This document shows, piece after piece, positions 23,494 through 32,977 of a stretch of 64,000 nt of DNA; position 1 is the first letter of the stretch, and each line of letters starts with the position of its first letter. The translations under genes were made by a program, and so were the position numbers. The stretch comes from Chalara sp. BL73 (taxonomy: Eukaryota > Ascomycota > Leotiomycetes > Helotiales): assembly GCA_918026815.1 (NCBI GenBank), contig CAKJVC010000012.1:744001-808000 (forward strand). Direction: 5' to 3'. The notes under the pieces were generated by a model that saw nothing but the letters and a program-made list of their open reading frames with translations, searched no databases and was not told the DNA's origin.

Positions 23494-25932
23494 ATGGGTA
23501 CGTCTTCTTTTCGTTCCCAGCATCTTGTTCAGCCCCAGCAGCCCTAATTCACTCTGCTTCTCTTCCGCCTTGTCATTGCGCCGATTGAATTACTCGGGGC
23601 CCGCTTAAGCGATTTATTCTCTTTCTTTTACTCCTCGCCAACTTTTACCTTTTGACATCCGTTCATATATTCTCGCCTACCTATGAAAGTATAGGAACAT
23701 CATCTTCTTCGTTACATAGGCTAACATCAACGTCAAAGCAGCCGACGACTCATATCGCCCAGTGAAGGTCTGTCAATACCCAAATCCTCCTTCGCCTGAT
23801 ACATCACACTCTCCAATATGGATATCCGCATCTCGAGGCTGTTCAAAACTTCCAATGGCGACAGCCTCGTTTTTTTGGACCGTGCGCAAGTGCGCTTGTG
23901 CACTTTTCCCCATTAAAGCGGAGAGGCGTAAATACCTTGAGGGTTTCTCCACCATATATTCACTACACCCCCCAAACCACATTTCTCCCTTGTTTTGCGC
24001 AAATCTACCTGATGACTGAAAGAGACACTTACATTTCGCAGCGCGAGAGATCTCGGTCTCCACGTCCTCGACGCTCTCGTAGCCCAGGACGTTCTACTCG
24101 CAGACGATCGTACAGCCCACGCAGTCGCTCTCGGAGCCGTGACGATCATAGAAGATCAGATCGCAGATCCCGCTCTCCAATGTCAGGTCAGGGTGCTCAA
24201 GGAGGTTCAGCTTACGGAGGTGGTCAACATAGGTCATACGAGGATCGGGCAGCGGCTAGAGAACAAATGATGTCTTCGGTGGGTTATACTCTCAGGTCAT
24301 ACGGATACTAGGAAACTAAGATCCCCAATAGATCAAGGAGACTTCTCAGCAAGACCGTCGTGTCTACGTCGGAAACTTATCCTATGACGTTAAGTGGCAC
24401 CACTTAAAGGACTTTATGAGATCTGGTCAGTTTTGGTTTAATACGTTACGGCGGGACATGGACTGACGATGGATTTGCTTAGCTGGGGAGGTTCTATTTG
24501 CAGATGTGTTGTTGCTTCCGAATGGAATGTCGAAGGTGGGCGCCTATAAGCAGATGGCTTTTTGAATCTTTTCTCTTTTGGTTTTTGATGGAATGTTGGA
24601 TTGACGGTTGGACGTGTTCCTCGGGATATGTAGGGATGCGGGTAAGCAGCATTCCCCTGGTAACATTTCAATATGGCTAACCTTTCATCAGAATTGTTGA
24701 ATATGCTACGCGGGAGCAAGCGCAGACGGCGGTTCAAACGCTCAGCAACCAGAACCTCATGGGACGGCTCGTCTACGTCAGAGAAGTAGGCAAAAATATA
24801 CTTCTTTTGCATCTTGAACATGCTCTAACCATTCTAACAGGATCGTGAGGCGGAACCTCGTTTCACCAGTGGCCCTCCAGCTGGCGGTCGAGGCGGATAC
24901 GATGGTGGTTCCGGACGCGGCGGATTTGGTGGTCAATTCGGAGGTGCCTCAGGCGGTGGCCGCCAAATCTACGTCTCCAACGTTTGTCATACCAGTTTCC
25001 TTCTACCTTTTTAGCTGTGAAGAGCAGCTGTATTGACTTTAGTTTTTAGCTCCCCTATACGGTTGGTTGGCAAGATCTAAAGGACTTGTTCCGTCAGGCT
25101 GGTAAGTCTTTTTTTGTCTGCTAACTTATGCATAGTCGACTTGTATTGATATAATTTCTAGCTCGTAACGGCGCTGTCATTCGTGCCGATGTCCATGTTG
25201 GACCGGACGGTCGACCAAAAGGTTCTGGTATCGTTGCTTTCGAGTCACCCGATGACGCTCGCAATGCTATTCAACAGTTCAATGGCTACGATTGGCAAGG
25301 CCGCCCACTTGAGGTCCGTGAGGATCGTTTCGCAGGCTCGGGGGGACCCGGTGGGTTCCGTGGAGGCCGTGGTGGATTTGGTGGAGGATTTGGTGGGGGA
25401 TTTGGTGGTCGGGGTGGCTTTGGCGGAGGCCGTGGAGGCTTTGGCGGCGGCTTCGGTGGAGGTCGTGGGGGATATGGAGGTGGATTCGGTGGCGGACCGG
25501 GTTTCGACCCAAATGCTCCTCCAGCTGCGCCAAATCCATTCACCGACTATGCAACTGCCGGCACAGAGCGCAGCGAGACCATCTATGTTCGCAATGTAAG
25601 TCCTCAGTCATGTCTTTGTAAAGGTCAAATGAGCTCACCTTTCTTAGCTCCCATGGTCGACCAGCAATGACGATCTTGTCGAGCTCTTCCAGACTATCGG
25701 TACCGTCGAGAAAGCTGAGATCCAATATGAACCCAATGGCCGCTCCCGTGGAACAGGTGTGGTCAAGTTTGACAACGCCGAGAGTGCTGATTCCGCCATC
25801 GAGAAATTTACTGGATACCAGTATGGTGGACGTCCTCTTGGTTTGAGCTTCGTCAAGTACCAGACCCCTGGTTCCGGAGGAGACGCCATGGAGACCGAGG
25901 CTACCAGTCTGACTCAGGATCAGATCATGTAA
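23494..25932 (+). CDS. SR-like RNA-binding protein of the GBP2/HRB1 family (three RRMs)
   Basis: Eleven exons: 23494-23497, 23739-23767, 24042-24278, 24332-24425, 24483-24535, 24634-24641, 24692-24785, 24841-24981, 25050-25101, 25162-25595 and 25648-25932, giving 476 residues. All junctions are GT-AG and phases agree. Residues 12-70 are an RS/RP-rich tail; RRM1 is about 101-172 ([10 protein letters not shown]), RRM2 about 215-292 (IYVSNLPYTV), an RGG/FGG-rich linker about 297-355, and RRM3 about 379-450 (IYVRNLPWST). Yeast Gbp2 and Hrb1 bind TREX and take part in mRNA export and quality control. Exon 6 is only 8 nt and completes the RNP1 motif KGCGIVEY. The first exon (ATGG) is the least certain; an in-frame ATG at 24012, inside intron 2, would give an alternative start [10 protein letters not shown]. 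Confidence 0.88.
23834..23903 (+). other. Two adjacent hairpins inside intron 2 of the GBP2-like gene
   Basis: Hairpin 1 pairs CGAGGCTGT (23834-23842) perfectly with ACAGCCTCG (23861-23869), with an 18-nt loop. Hairpin 2 pairs GTGCGCAAG (23882-23890) with CTTGTGCAC (23895-23903), eight Watson-Crick pairs and one G-U, with a TGCG tetraloop. They sit in a 274-nt intron, unusually long for this window. Their function is unknown. Confidence 0.55.
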
Positions 25933-26753
25933 ATTACGCAACATCGCCCGTTCGCACACCGTATCTTGCCTTTCACAACCGATGACTGACAGATCTGGAC
26001 CGCCTTGTCATAACACTCTCCTTGAATTTCGTTGGTTTTCGTTGGTCACTGCCTCATCATCCTTTTTCCCGCATTTCAACATAAAATTGTTGTGGAAAAT
26101 CATAGGTTGGGACCACTTGGCGTTATTTTTCGATTTGCTATCCGCTCTTGCCTTCTAGTTAGAGGTCTCACATTACGAGAAAATAGTGGTCATCCTTAAA
26201 AAGTCTATATCGCGCATAATGGCCATTCGTTGTTTTTAGATGCAGAATAATAAGCATTCAGCAGAATGAAAATAGTTTGACCCGAAGCTTTGCTTTATGT
26301 GGCGTGATGCCATGTCCTTCTTCATGACTTAGCACATTTTGACTCGGCTCCTGAACAATGGGAGGGATCTGTAATGGCCCATTCATAACTTACTTCGTGA
26401 TGCAATTTTGGATCCCTTTTTATTCAACTGGGAAAGTTCCTAGCAATTGTTCATTATGTCTGAGTAAATACTCCTAGCACCATGTTTTGGATTACTGTTT
26501 AATATCAATATCACAAGTGGCATTCTATGCCCGGCTATCTTGTGCAAGCATAGGTATCACATTGGTGCTTCGTGATTTCATTACGATCAGATCCAAAAGA
26601 CAGGCTATTCTTTCAGCAACTACCAAAGATACTCTTCTTTCTCTCCTTGCCATACGCTCCTCCAATGTCTCGCGAGCTATAATGTACTGCACAAAGCCAA
26701 CCTGAGACACAAGTTAATCGCCGGGATTCCTTTGTGGGGCTGCTATGATGCCG
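25933..26753. other. Convergent intergenic region, with a possible extra RING-gene exon
   Basis: About 820 bp between the 3' ends of the GBP2-like gene (+) and the RING-like gene (-). The GBP2-like 3' UTR is T-rich. Minus-strand positions about 26525-26696 encode an Arg/Glu-rich helical peptide that could be an alternative last exon of the RING-like gene (see findings). Nothing else recognised. Confidence 0.45.
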
Positions 26754-27416
26754 TTAGACACTAATCTCGATACCATGAGGGGTGCAAAACTTACAGAAGA
26801 ATCTGACTGGACCTTCGAAGCCATCATTAATCCTCTCGTCATGGTATGGGCATCGCGCTCCACAAACACAGCATTTACACATGACCCCGCGGGTGACAGC
26901 CCACGGCGAAATGATGCCCTCCAAGCAATCCTCGCAATCCGCGATCCCCATAGCTGCCCTGTCCTCCTCAGCGCTCGCTTCATCGGTCCTTGTCGTCTTA
27001 GAATAGGTCAAGCATCTTAGATCAGGCACCCCAATATCAACATTGAATACGGCACTCAGCGCCGTCAAATACCTGCCCGCGACCTCTGGCGTCGAACTGC
27101 CCCCCTTCTTGTTATGCTCGGGAAGCCTACCATGGCTATATCCGGTCATTCTCGTCCTGCAGACAGGGCAAGTATTGTTCTTGGGCTCGACCAGGTACCC
27201 ACCCAAGCAAGAGTAGTCATGGAATTCGCGGTTGCATGGCTCGGTGATGCCGCGACTGTTAGTTACGATAGGCTCGAGGCAGACGGTGCAGGTTTCTTGC
27301 CCTTTGAGTGGGCCTTCTTGGGGGGGGGCCTTTTCGATCGGCATGGTGGTGAGGTACTTGCAAATGGGCAACGTGCGCGAGATAGGTTTAGTAGTAGGGT
27401 CGGCTGGTAGTTCCAT
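26754..27416 (-). CDS. RING-type zinc-finger-like protein with a second Cys-rich cluster
   Basis: Single open frame of 220 residues from the ATG at 27416. Residues 43-86 look like a RING finger: C43-x2-C46, then C61, H66, C70, and C83-x2-C86 in TCPVCR. The usual C-x-H-x-F-H core is altered: position 63 is Arg, and the spacing from H66 to C70 is one residue long, so the zinc site is incomplete or non-standard. A second Cys-rich segment at about 161-211 has CEDC, CKCCVC, CPYH and FCKFC, which could bind more zinc. Such proteins are often ubiquitin ligases, but activity is not shown here. The C-terminus is uncertain because a splice near the stop could add about 60 residues encoded just downstream. 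Confidence 0.7.
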   Translation of the reverse strand: MELPADPTTKPISRTLPICKYLTTMPIEKAPPQEGPLKGQETCTVCLEPIVTNSRGITEPCNREFHDYSCLGGYLVEPKNNTCPVCRTRMTGYSHGRLPEHNKKGGSSTPEVAGRYLTALSAVFNVDIGVPDLRCLTYSKTTRTDEASAEEDRAAMGIADCEDCLEGIISPWAVTRGVMCKCCVCGARCPYHDERINDGFEGPVRFFCKFCTPHGIEISV

Positions 27417-29564
27417 AGACCTTGAGTCGAGGTCGGGCCCGTATTCTTATTGCGTAAAAGGCGTCGATAGCCTTGTGTGCTGCTGAGCATTTGTACGGGT
27501 TCTGTTTTTGTGTTGTTCAAGGTCGAACAAGAGCTGCTTCAAGTTATTATATAATGGTGGTCCGGGAATCTAGGGATCTGTGTTCCTTGGACAGGAGTTA
27601 CGTCTTTTATAAACGTGGTTTAAATTTGTGACATGATTACAGTATGCGGTTGATTTAGGTCGAATTTTAAAGCTTAAGTGGCGAACCAGATTGATTATAA
27701 TGATTGGGGCGGGGTCGTTATAAACCCCACGATTGCGGATGTCTGGGAGTTAGCGTTGGAGGCTTAGGAAAGGGTATAAATCTATATCATGCCGATAAAT
27801 TTCACCGGAAGATAGGGTATTCCGCTTCAAAAGCGCATGTGTGGAGGGAGTGTCTTTACCACAGGAGTGAAAACCACAAATAAGCGATATTTCTGGCCAT
27901 GTATATAATAATCTAAATATGATATGTTTTGGTCTAAGAAAACTTAACATGATACTCAATTCCACTCCGAAGTCGAGAGTAAATATGTTATGCAGTTCCT
28001 GGCCTTACTGGTTCGCTTGTTTACCGGGCCTTGGCAGGGGTTGGGCAATGCAATCCTACAGATATATGCTTCTGGTGGGCTATATCTCCAATGATAAAAC
28101 GGTTATTTATGTACGAGAATATCCGTTACTGTATCACTAACCTTGAAGTATACCAGCGATTGACTTCTGAACAAATCAACATTCCTCTTTTCTGATCAAG
28201 GTACCGTGGAATCCTGACTCACATCACGTAGTGTTCACGATCAATGTCATCAAGTCAAGAGCTCCAGCACCGTTTCTAAATCTCACTCTACTCTTTGATG
28301 TTCTAGCATTTATCTTGGAAGTTACTAGACCTCAGTTCTCATTGAAGATGATCAGCCTAAAGTATAGCAATTGCTGAAAACTGTATTCCTTTGTTGTGTT
28401 CCCATTTGTTCGAAAAAGGGAACTTGAGCCTAGAATGATCATTTGAGCTTTATAGCTGAAATACTCCAGAAATCCTGATATATACACAACAGTATCCTGG
28501 GATGTGAGTATGCATCTGTACCATTGCCGAGTAGCAGGGCCTAGGGTCACAGTTACAGATATTTGTGTCCATTCGACATCTCCAGATTGAAATTGTTAAG
28601 ATCCGAACTCCCTTTATAAACGCCTACTGAAAACTTTGCCGAAGTACCCCTACGTAAGCTTGCCAATTCCAGCCTAGGCCAGATTTGTGGTACTGTCCCT
28701 ATGCTGCCAAAAGAGGTTCTAACTTCTTAACATGTTTCTATACATAATAGGAAAAGCGACTCCTTATTAAGTAGTCTTTGGTGGATTGTCGATGCGTTCC
28801 AATACCATGTTACATTTATACGGCATCTCGTCTATTCATAAGTTTTAATGATTATCTAGAGCTTAGCTTCAGGGTCTGCAGTTTTAAGCACATATTGTAT
28901 ATCTTGTCTCCAAATACGACTTATTCACAGAAATTTTCTTGATCCAACTTCCTTAGAATCCTTATATGATATAAAAGAAGGCTAGTTCAATTAATCCATT
29001 CAATATTCAGTCACACAAGCGGAGAGTCATTCATCGTCTATGTGCATGACTGTCCCGAACTTCGGCTGTAAGGTCTACGGTTATAAGCACACTTTGCAAT
29101 TCCTCTCTTCAAGTTCGACTCATCCACAAACATATCTATTCAGCACTAAATCCAAGCCTTAACAAAAAGCTACTTTCTATTACACTATTTTTCATCAGCC
29201 CCGGTCATTTTAACCATAAGGAGAAGCAGCCAGAAAATTGTGGACAGCTCTCTCTTCAAATACAAGTTTCTGTGAATAGGCAGCCTCACCTACCTCCAGG
29301 GAATATTAAAACTCCCAAGAAAAACTTGCAGACACTCATATTTAGTAAGATGAAACCTTGATATTTCGTGTTGATACTCGTGGAAAGGCTCTGAAACTCG
29401 TATCAGCATCACCAAAATTCCTTGGTTACCAAATCTCGTCGACATCAGGGGTGTACCAGAACTTTCCGCCTTTCACCAAACTGGCACACTGCTAGACAAA
29501 AACCCCATCTTACTTAAGATCACATTTATCTTTAGCCCCACTAGGTTAACTTTCAGACAAACAC
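27417..29564. other. AT-rich gene-free region of about 2.1 kb
   Basis: Only short reading frames with no recognisable family. The right half carries diverged direct repeats (28873-28934 and 29072-29133). No RNA gene was seen. It should include the promoters of the RING-like gene (left) and the Cys-rich gene (right). Confidence 0.5.
28873..29133. repeat. Two diverged direct repeat copies about 200 bp apart
   Basis: Positions 28873-28934 and 29072-29133 align without gaps from GGTCT to A-A-x-A-T, roughly two-thirds identical by eye. Both contain AAGCACA and CGACT-x-AT-x-CACA. Many differences are C to T or G to A, with the left copy more T-rich. This is what repeat-induced point mutation or simple age could leave. 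Confidence 0.45.
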
Positions 29565-31459
29565 ATGTGCCAGCTTACCCCAACCATATTTCCCTGCTGC
29601 TCACGCACCTACGTGATCGTGAAGCGGCTCTCAACATGTCCCGAGGATTGGCCCAAACAGAAATGCCCACCAGAACTCTGCCTACAAACCGGCGGCGCGG
29701 TGCCTGGGCGTGAAGACCGTAGAGCTCAAGGCGTGTGCTGGCGATGCCAGGCTTGTTGGGCTGGGAAAAGCCCCCAGGACACAGAGGCAATGAGACCGGC
29801 GTTCGATCGGGCACCTCAGGCGGAGGGTCTAGAAGAGACTACGCCAACCGAGAGACGCCTTCGAGCTGAGAAGAGGGGCCATTGCTGGTTCTGTGGCAAC
29901 AAGAATCCTCGTCTGAAGCGCTGCAATATGTGTGATATCAAGCCTTTTCTCACGCCGACCGTAATAACCAAGCTACGTAGCGCAGGCAATAGAGCTTCTC
30001 GCATGAGTGGCGGAGATCGAATACAGAAAAAACGCCCCAGCGCCGACCACCATGGCACGTCTAAGAGACTTAAAGTTGAACATTTTGACGAAGTCAATGG
30101 AGGTTTCGGCGATGAAGATATGGGTATTCATGGGCGCGCTCTGACCCCTGACCCTGACGGGAATCCATATGGGACGGATCCAACCACGTACCAAACTTCT
30201 CTCCAACGACAACAGTCACGGGTTGCCTTTGGCCATCATCAAGACCAAGTATTAGGTGGCGATGCTGACGGTATTGATCTACATACAGGTGGCCATCAAC
30301 GACAGATCACTTATTCGTAGGCCATTCTCCAATTAAACATGACATACTTTGACTGAAAGAGGAACAGATACTCTGGAGGCATACATGGCCATTGCCATAA
30401 GCTTCATGACCCATCCTACACGAACGCGGATCCTGCAGACCATCACCGCCAAACTCTACAAAACAGCGCGGTTGGATTAGGATCTGGAAGCCCAAGTCAG
30501 ATCCTCGGATGGAGCGCTGTCAACAGCCAGCGTCGTGCTCTGAGACCAGGGCATCCAGATCTAGGCATGGACGGAACTGGTCAGGGGATGTTTCCTGCCC
30601 AAGTTCAAACCCAGCAATGGCAGCAGCCTATGAACTCTAGGATTTCTGAATTGTCTTCATATTATTCTCCACCAGCGGAAAACCAAATGAGCTTTGATAA
30701 TATGCTTAATGACACTGGAATAGGTGCAGATGTCAAATGGGAGATGGAAGATAATAAGATCCTGGATGCCAATTATTTTGATATTCAACCAGATAAAGCG
30801 CAGCAGGGTTATGAACAAGCTTCCCAAATGGGTATGGTCGACCCATGTTTGCTGTCTGCTCCTGTTGGCCAAGGTGTTCATCCTCGCTCCCCTTCAACGT
30901 CAACTACTAATGCCTTGGCTTCGTTGGCGGCGGGAAATGCAAATCTTCAAATAAGTGCAAACCGTAACACCTCTGGGACTCAGCAACATCAAACCCAAGT
31001 CACTAATGAGTCTACCGTTGAATTTAAGCCAGTCAGGACCCCGCCTGGGCAGTATATAGATATCCGACGCAGTCAAGCTTCTCCCACCCAATCAATTGCT
31101 GGTATCAAAGCGGATGATTCTCTCGCTGAGCAAGTCAATATAGTCGGTCTTTCTACCGCTACACACCTTGGTGCTACGTCCGCTGCAGGTAGGCAATCTC
31201 ATCACAATGAAGATTACGCTCTTGTTGAGTACGAAGGGGTAAGCGCTAAAAAAAACCCCCTGTCTTGTATACCTTGTCACCATATTCCTAATACTTGTAA
31301 TAGTTCAGTGACTTTGACATCGGTTTGAGCAATGAGGCCTTCAATGATCTTGTCGACTACTCCGACTTGACCCTTGAAAAGAAGCAAGAGACTACCGACC
31401 AACGTGCCGACTCCGCGGTCAAGCAATCTCCGCAATATCCTCAAACTCCTCGTTTATGA
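29565..31459 (+). CDS. Hypothetical Cys-rich protein with putative zinc ribbon and long disordered Gln/Asn-rich tail
   Basis: Three exons: 29565-30316, 30362-31238 and 31304-31459, giving 594 residues. Introns are 45 nt (GTAGGC..AGAG) and 65 nt (GTAAGC..ATAG). The N-terminus has many Cys (2, 11, 12, 25, 34, 39, 58, 61, 64), and residues 107-123 form a neat C-x2-C-x9-C-x2-C (HCWFCGNKNPRLKRCNMCD), likely a zinc ribbon. After a basic patch (residues about 150-170, possible nuclear signal) the protein is Gln/Asn/Ser-rich and probably disordered. The last exon has an acidic, hydrophobic segment (FSDFDIGLSNEAFNDLVDY) that looks like a transactivation-type or docking motif. I do not recognise the family. 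A regulatory role is only a guess from composition. The splice pattern is supported by a continuous frame across both junctions. Confidence 0.72.
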
Positions 31460-32173
31460 GTGATTACCCAAAGATCAGATCACGACGGAAGCCTCACTTG
31501 AGCCTTCTGATTGAGACTATCCACGATCATTTCAAAAGATTAAAAAACGCTGAGTTCCTCGACACACCATTGATGATTTCCATAACACCAACATCTTGAC
31601 AATACGTTACCCAATACGGATAACTTCCTCTCATGGATCACGTACTGATCCCACAATTACATGAATTCCCCGTTCTCCACGGCTATAGAAGATATCAATC
31701 ACTGTATATGTTATTACCCAACGAAACACATACTTACCAGACGGTGAATTCCTGAACACTTGATCAGGTTTGGGATGATTTATGCACGCTGGATTTGCAT
31801 CTTGGTTGGTACCTCTCTTATTACCGTGCATTTACCATTAGATGTTCTTTACTAATGCCATGAGAAGATACCAGAGCTATAAGCATAGATCAATATCTCG
31901 GCAGGTGTACTACTAGAGGATATGGCGGAAGGAGTAGTATAATGCCAACATGCAGCATTCAGCATTCACCGTTTAGCGCAGAGTATTTATAATGGAGCAA
32001 TGGATTTTCACTTACTATCAAACGTCATGCCGTGCCATCACTTATACCATTCCCACCAATAGATCGCCCTGTGGATAGAAAAAAAAAAGCAGAAAGACGT
32101 GAATTCCCATGCACAGCAATGAATTTCCTTGGGTATAGCTCGCAAAAATTTTCTCTCCACCCTGAAAACTCCT
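31460..32173. other. Convergent intergenic region
   Basis: About 710 bp between the 3' ends of the Cys-rich gene (+) and SRP14 (-). No coding exon, repeat or RNA gene recognised. Confidence 0.5.
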
Positions 32174-32704
32174 CTATTTCTTAGCCTCTGTTATAGCTGC
32201 AGCACCAGCACCTTGCTTCTTTTTCTTCGCCTTCAGCTTCTCCTTCGCCTTACTCCTATCCCTCTTTTTCAACCCCGACATGCCCGCTTTGCAAACCTCC
32301 GCATACCGCACAAAGAAGGCATCTATAGCATCTGCCTCTACAACCGTGGACAGCTTGATCTTCTCACTTCGCTTCTCCTTTGATTTACCATTTGTGGCCC
32401 GGATGAGGATTGGGAGTGGTTTGGCTGGATTGAGATCTGGGAAGGGGTTTTCTGACGTGGCTTCGGGTAGAGGCTCTTGATCGTAGGTCACTGTGACATG
32501 TCAGAAGCCTTTTTCCATTATTTGATAGGAGTAAAGGCACATACAGGCTTTCTGTGTGAGGAAGATGCTACCATGGTCTTTTTTCCTGCCCGCTGTGAAG
32601 AGGTCGTTTAAGGAGGAAAGAAACTTCTATCGTTAGGTATTTTCCTAATATGTGGGTTACAATAAGGTACATACTTCATCGTTGGTTAGATGTCCTGTTG
32701 ACAT
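32174..32704 (-). CDS. SRP14: Signal recognition particle 14 kDa subunit
   Basis: Three exons on the minus strand: 32675-32704, 32545-32626 and 32174-32490, giving 142 residues. Introns are 48 nt (GTATGT..ATAG) and 54 nt (GTATGT..ACAG). The joined protein reads MSTGHLTNDEKFLSSLNDLF, then KKDHGSIFLTQKALTYD, then ILIRATNGKS, ending in a Lys/Ala-rich tail (KAKEKLKAKKKK). This order matches SRP14, which folds with SRP9 or SRP21 on the Alu domain of the SRP RNA and slows elongation during ER targeting. The long basic C-terminus is usual in fungi. Its start is only 273 bp from the divergent SGD1 start. Confidence 0.93.
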
Positions 32705-32977
32705 GTTTTTGATTCATGCGTTTGTCCTGCACATCTAGGAAGACAGTTTCGCTGCTTGGGATGGATGTTGTTTGGAGGGGCTGGTGGGGTAAAAAATTGG
32801 CTCCACATCGGCCTATTTTCTGTGCCGCTCCGATCAATTTTCTTGGGTATAGGGAATTTGTTAATGGGCAGATCACTTTTATTAAAGACTTAATATTTGT
32901 TTGCATTGCACAGGTAGGCATGGGCCAATTTTAAGCGGTGGTTGCCATCTCATCTCCATACTACGGTAGAGCGAAGA
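32705..32977. promoter_or_regulatory. Short shared promoter between SRP14 and SGD1
   Basis: 273 bp between the two divergent start codons; both promoters and 5' UTRs must fit here. No named element recognised. Confidence 0.6.

Noticed and set aside
25279..25543. Pro/His-rich minus-strand frames
   Set aside because: Antisense of the Gly-rich linker of the GBP2-like protein.
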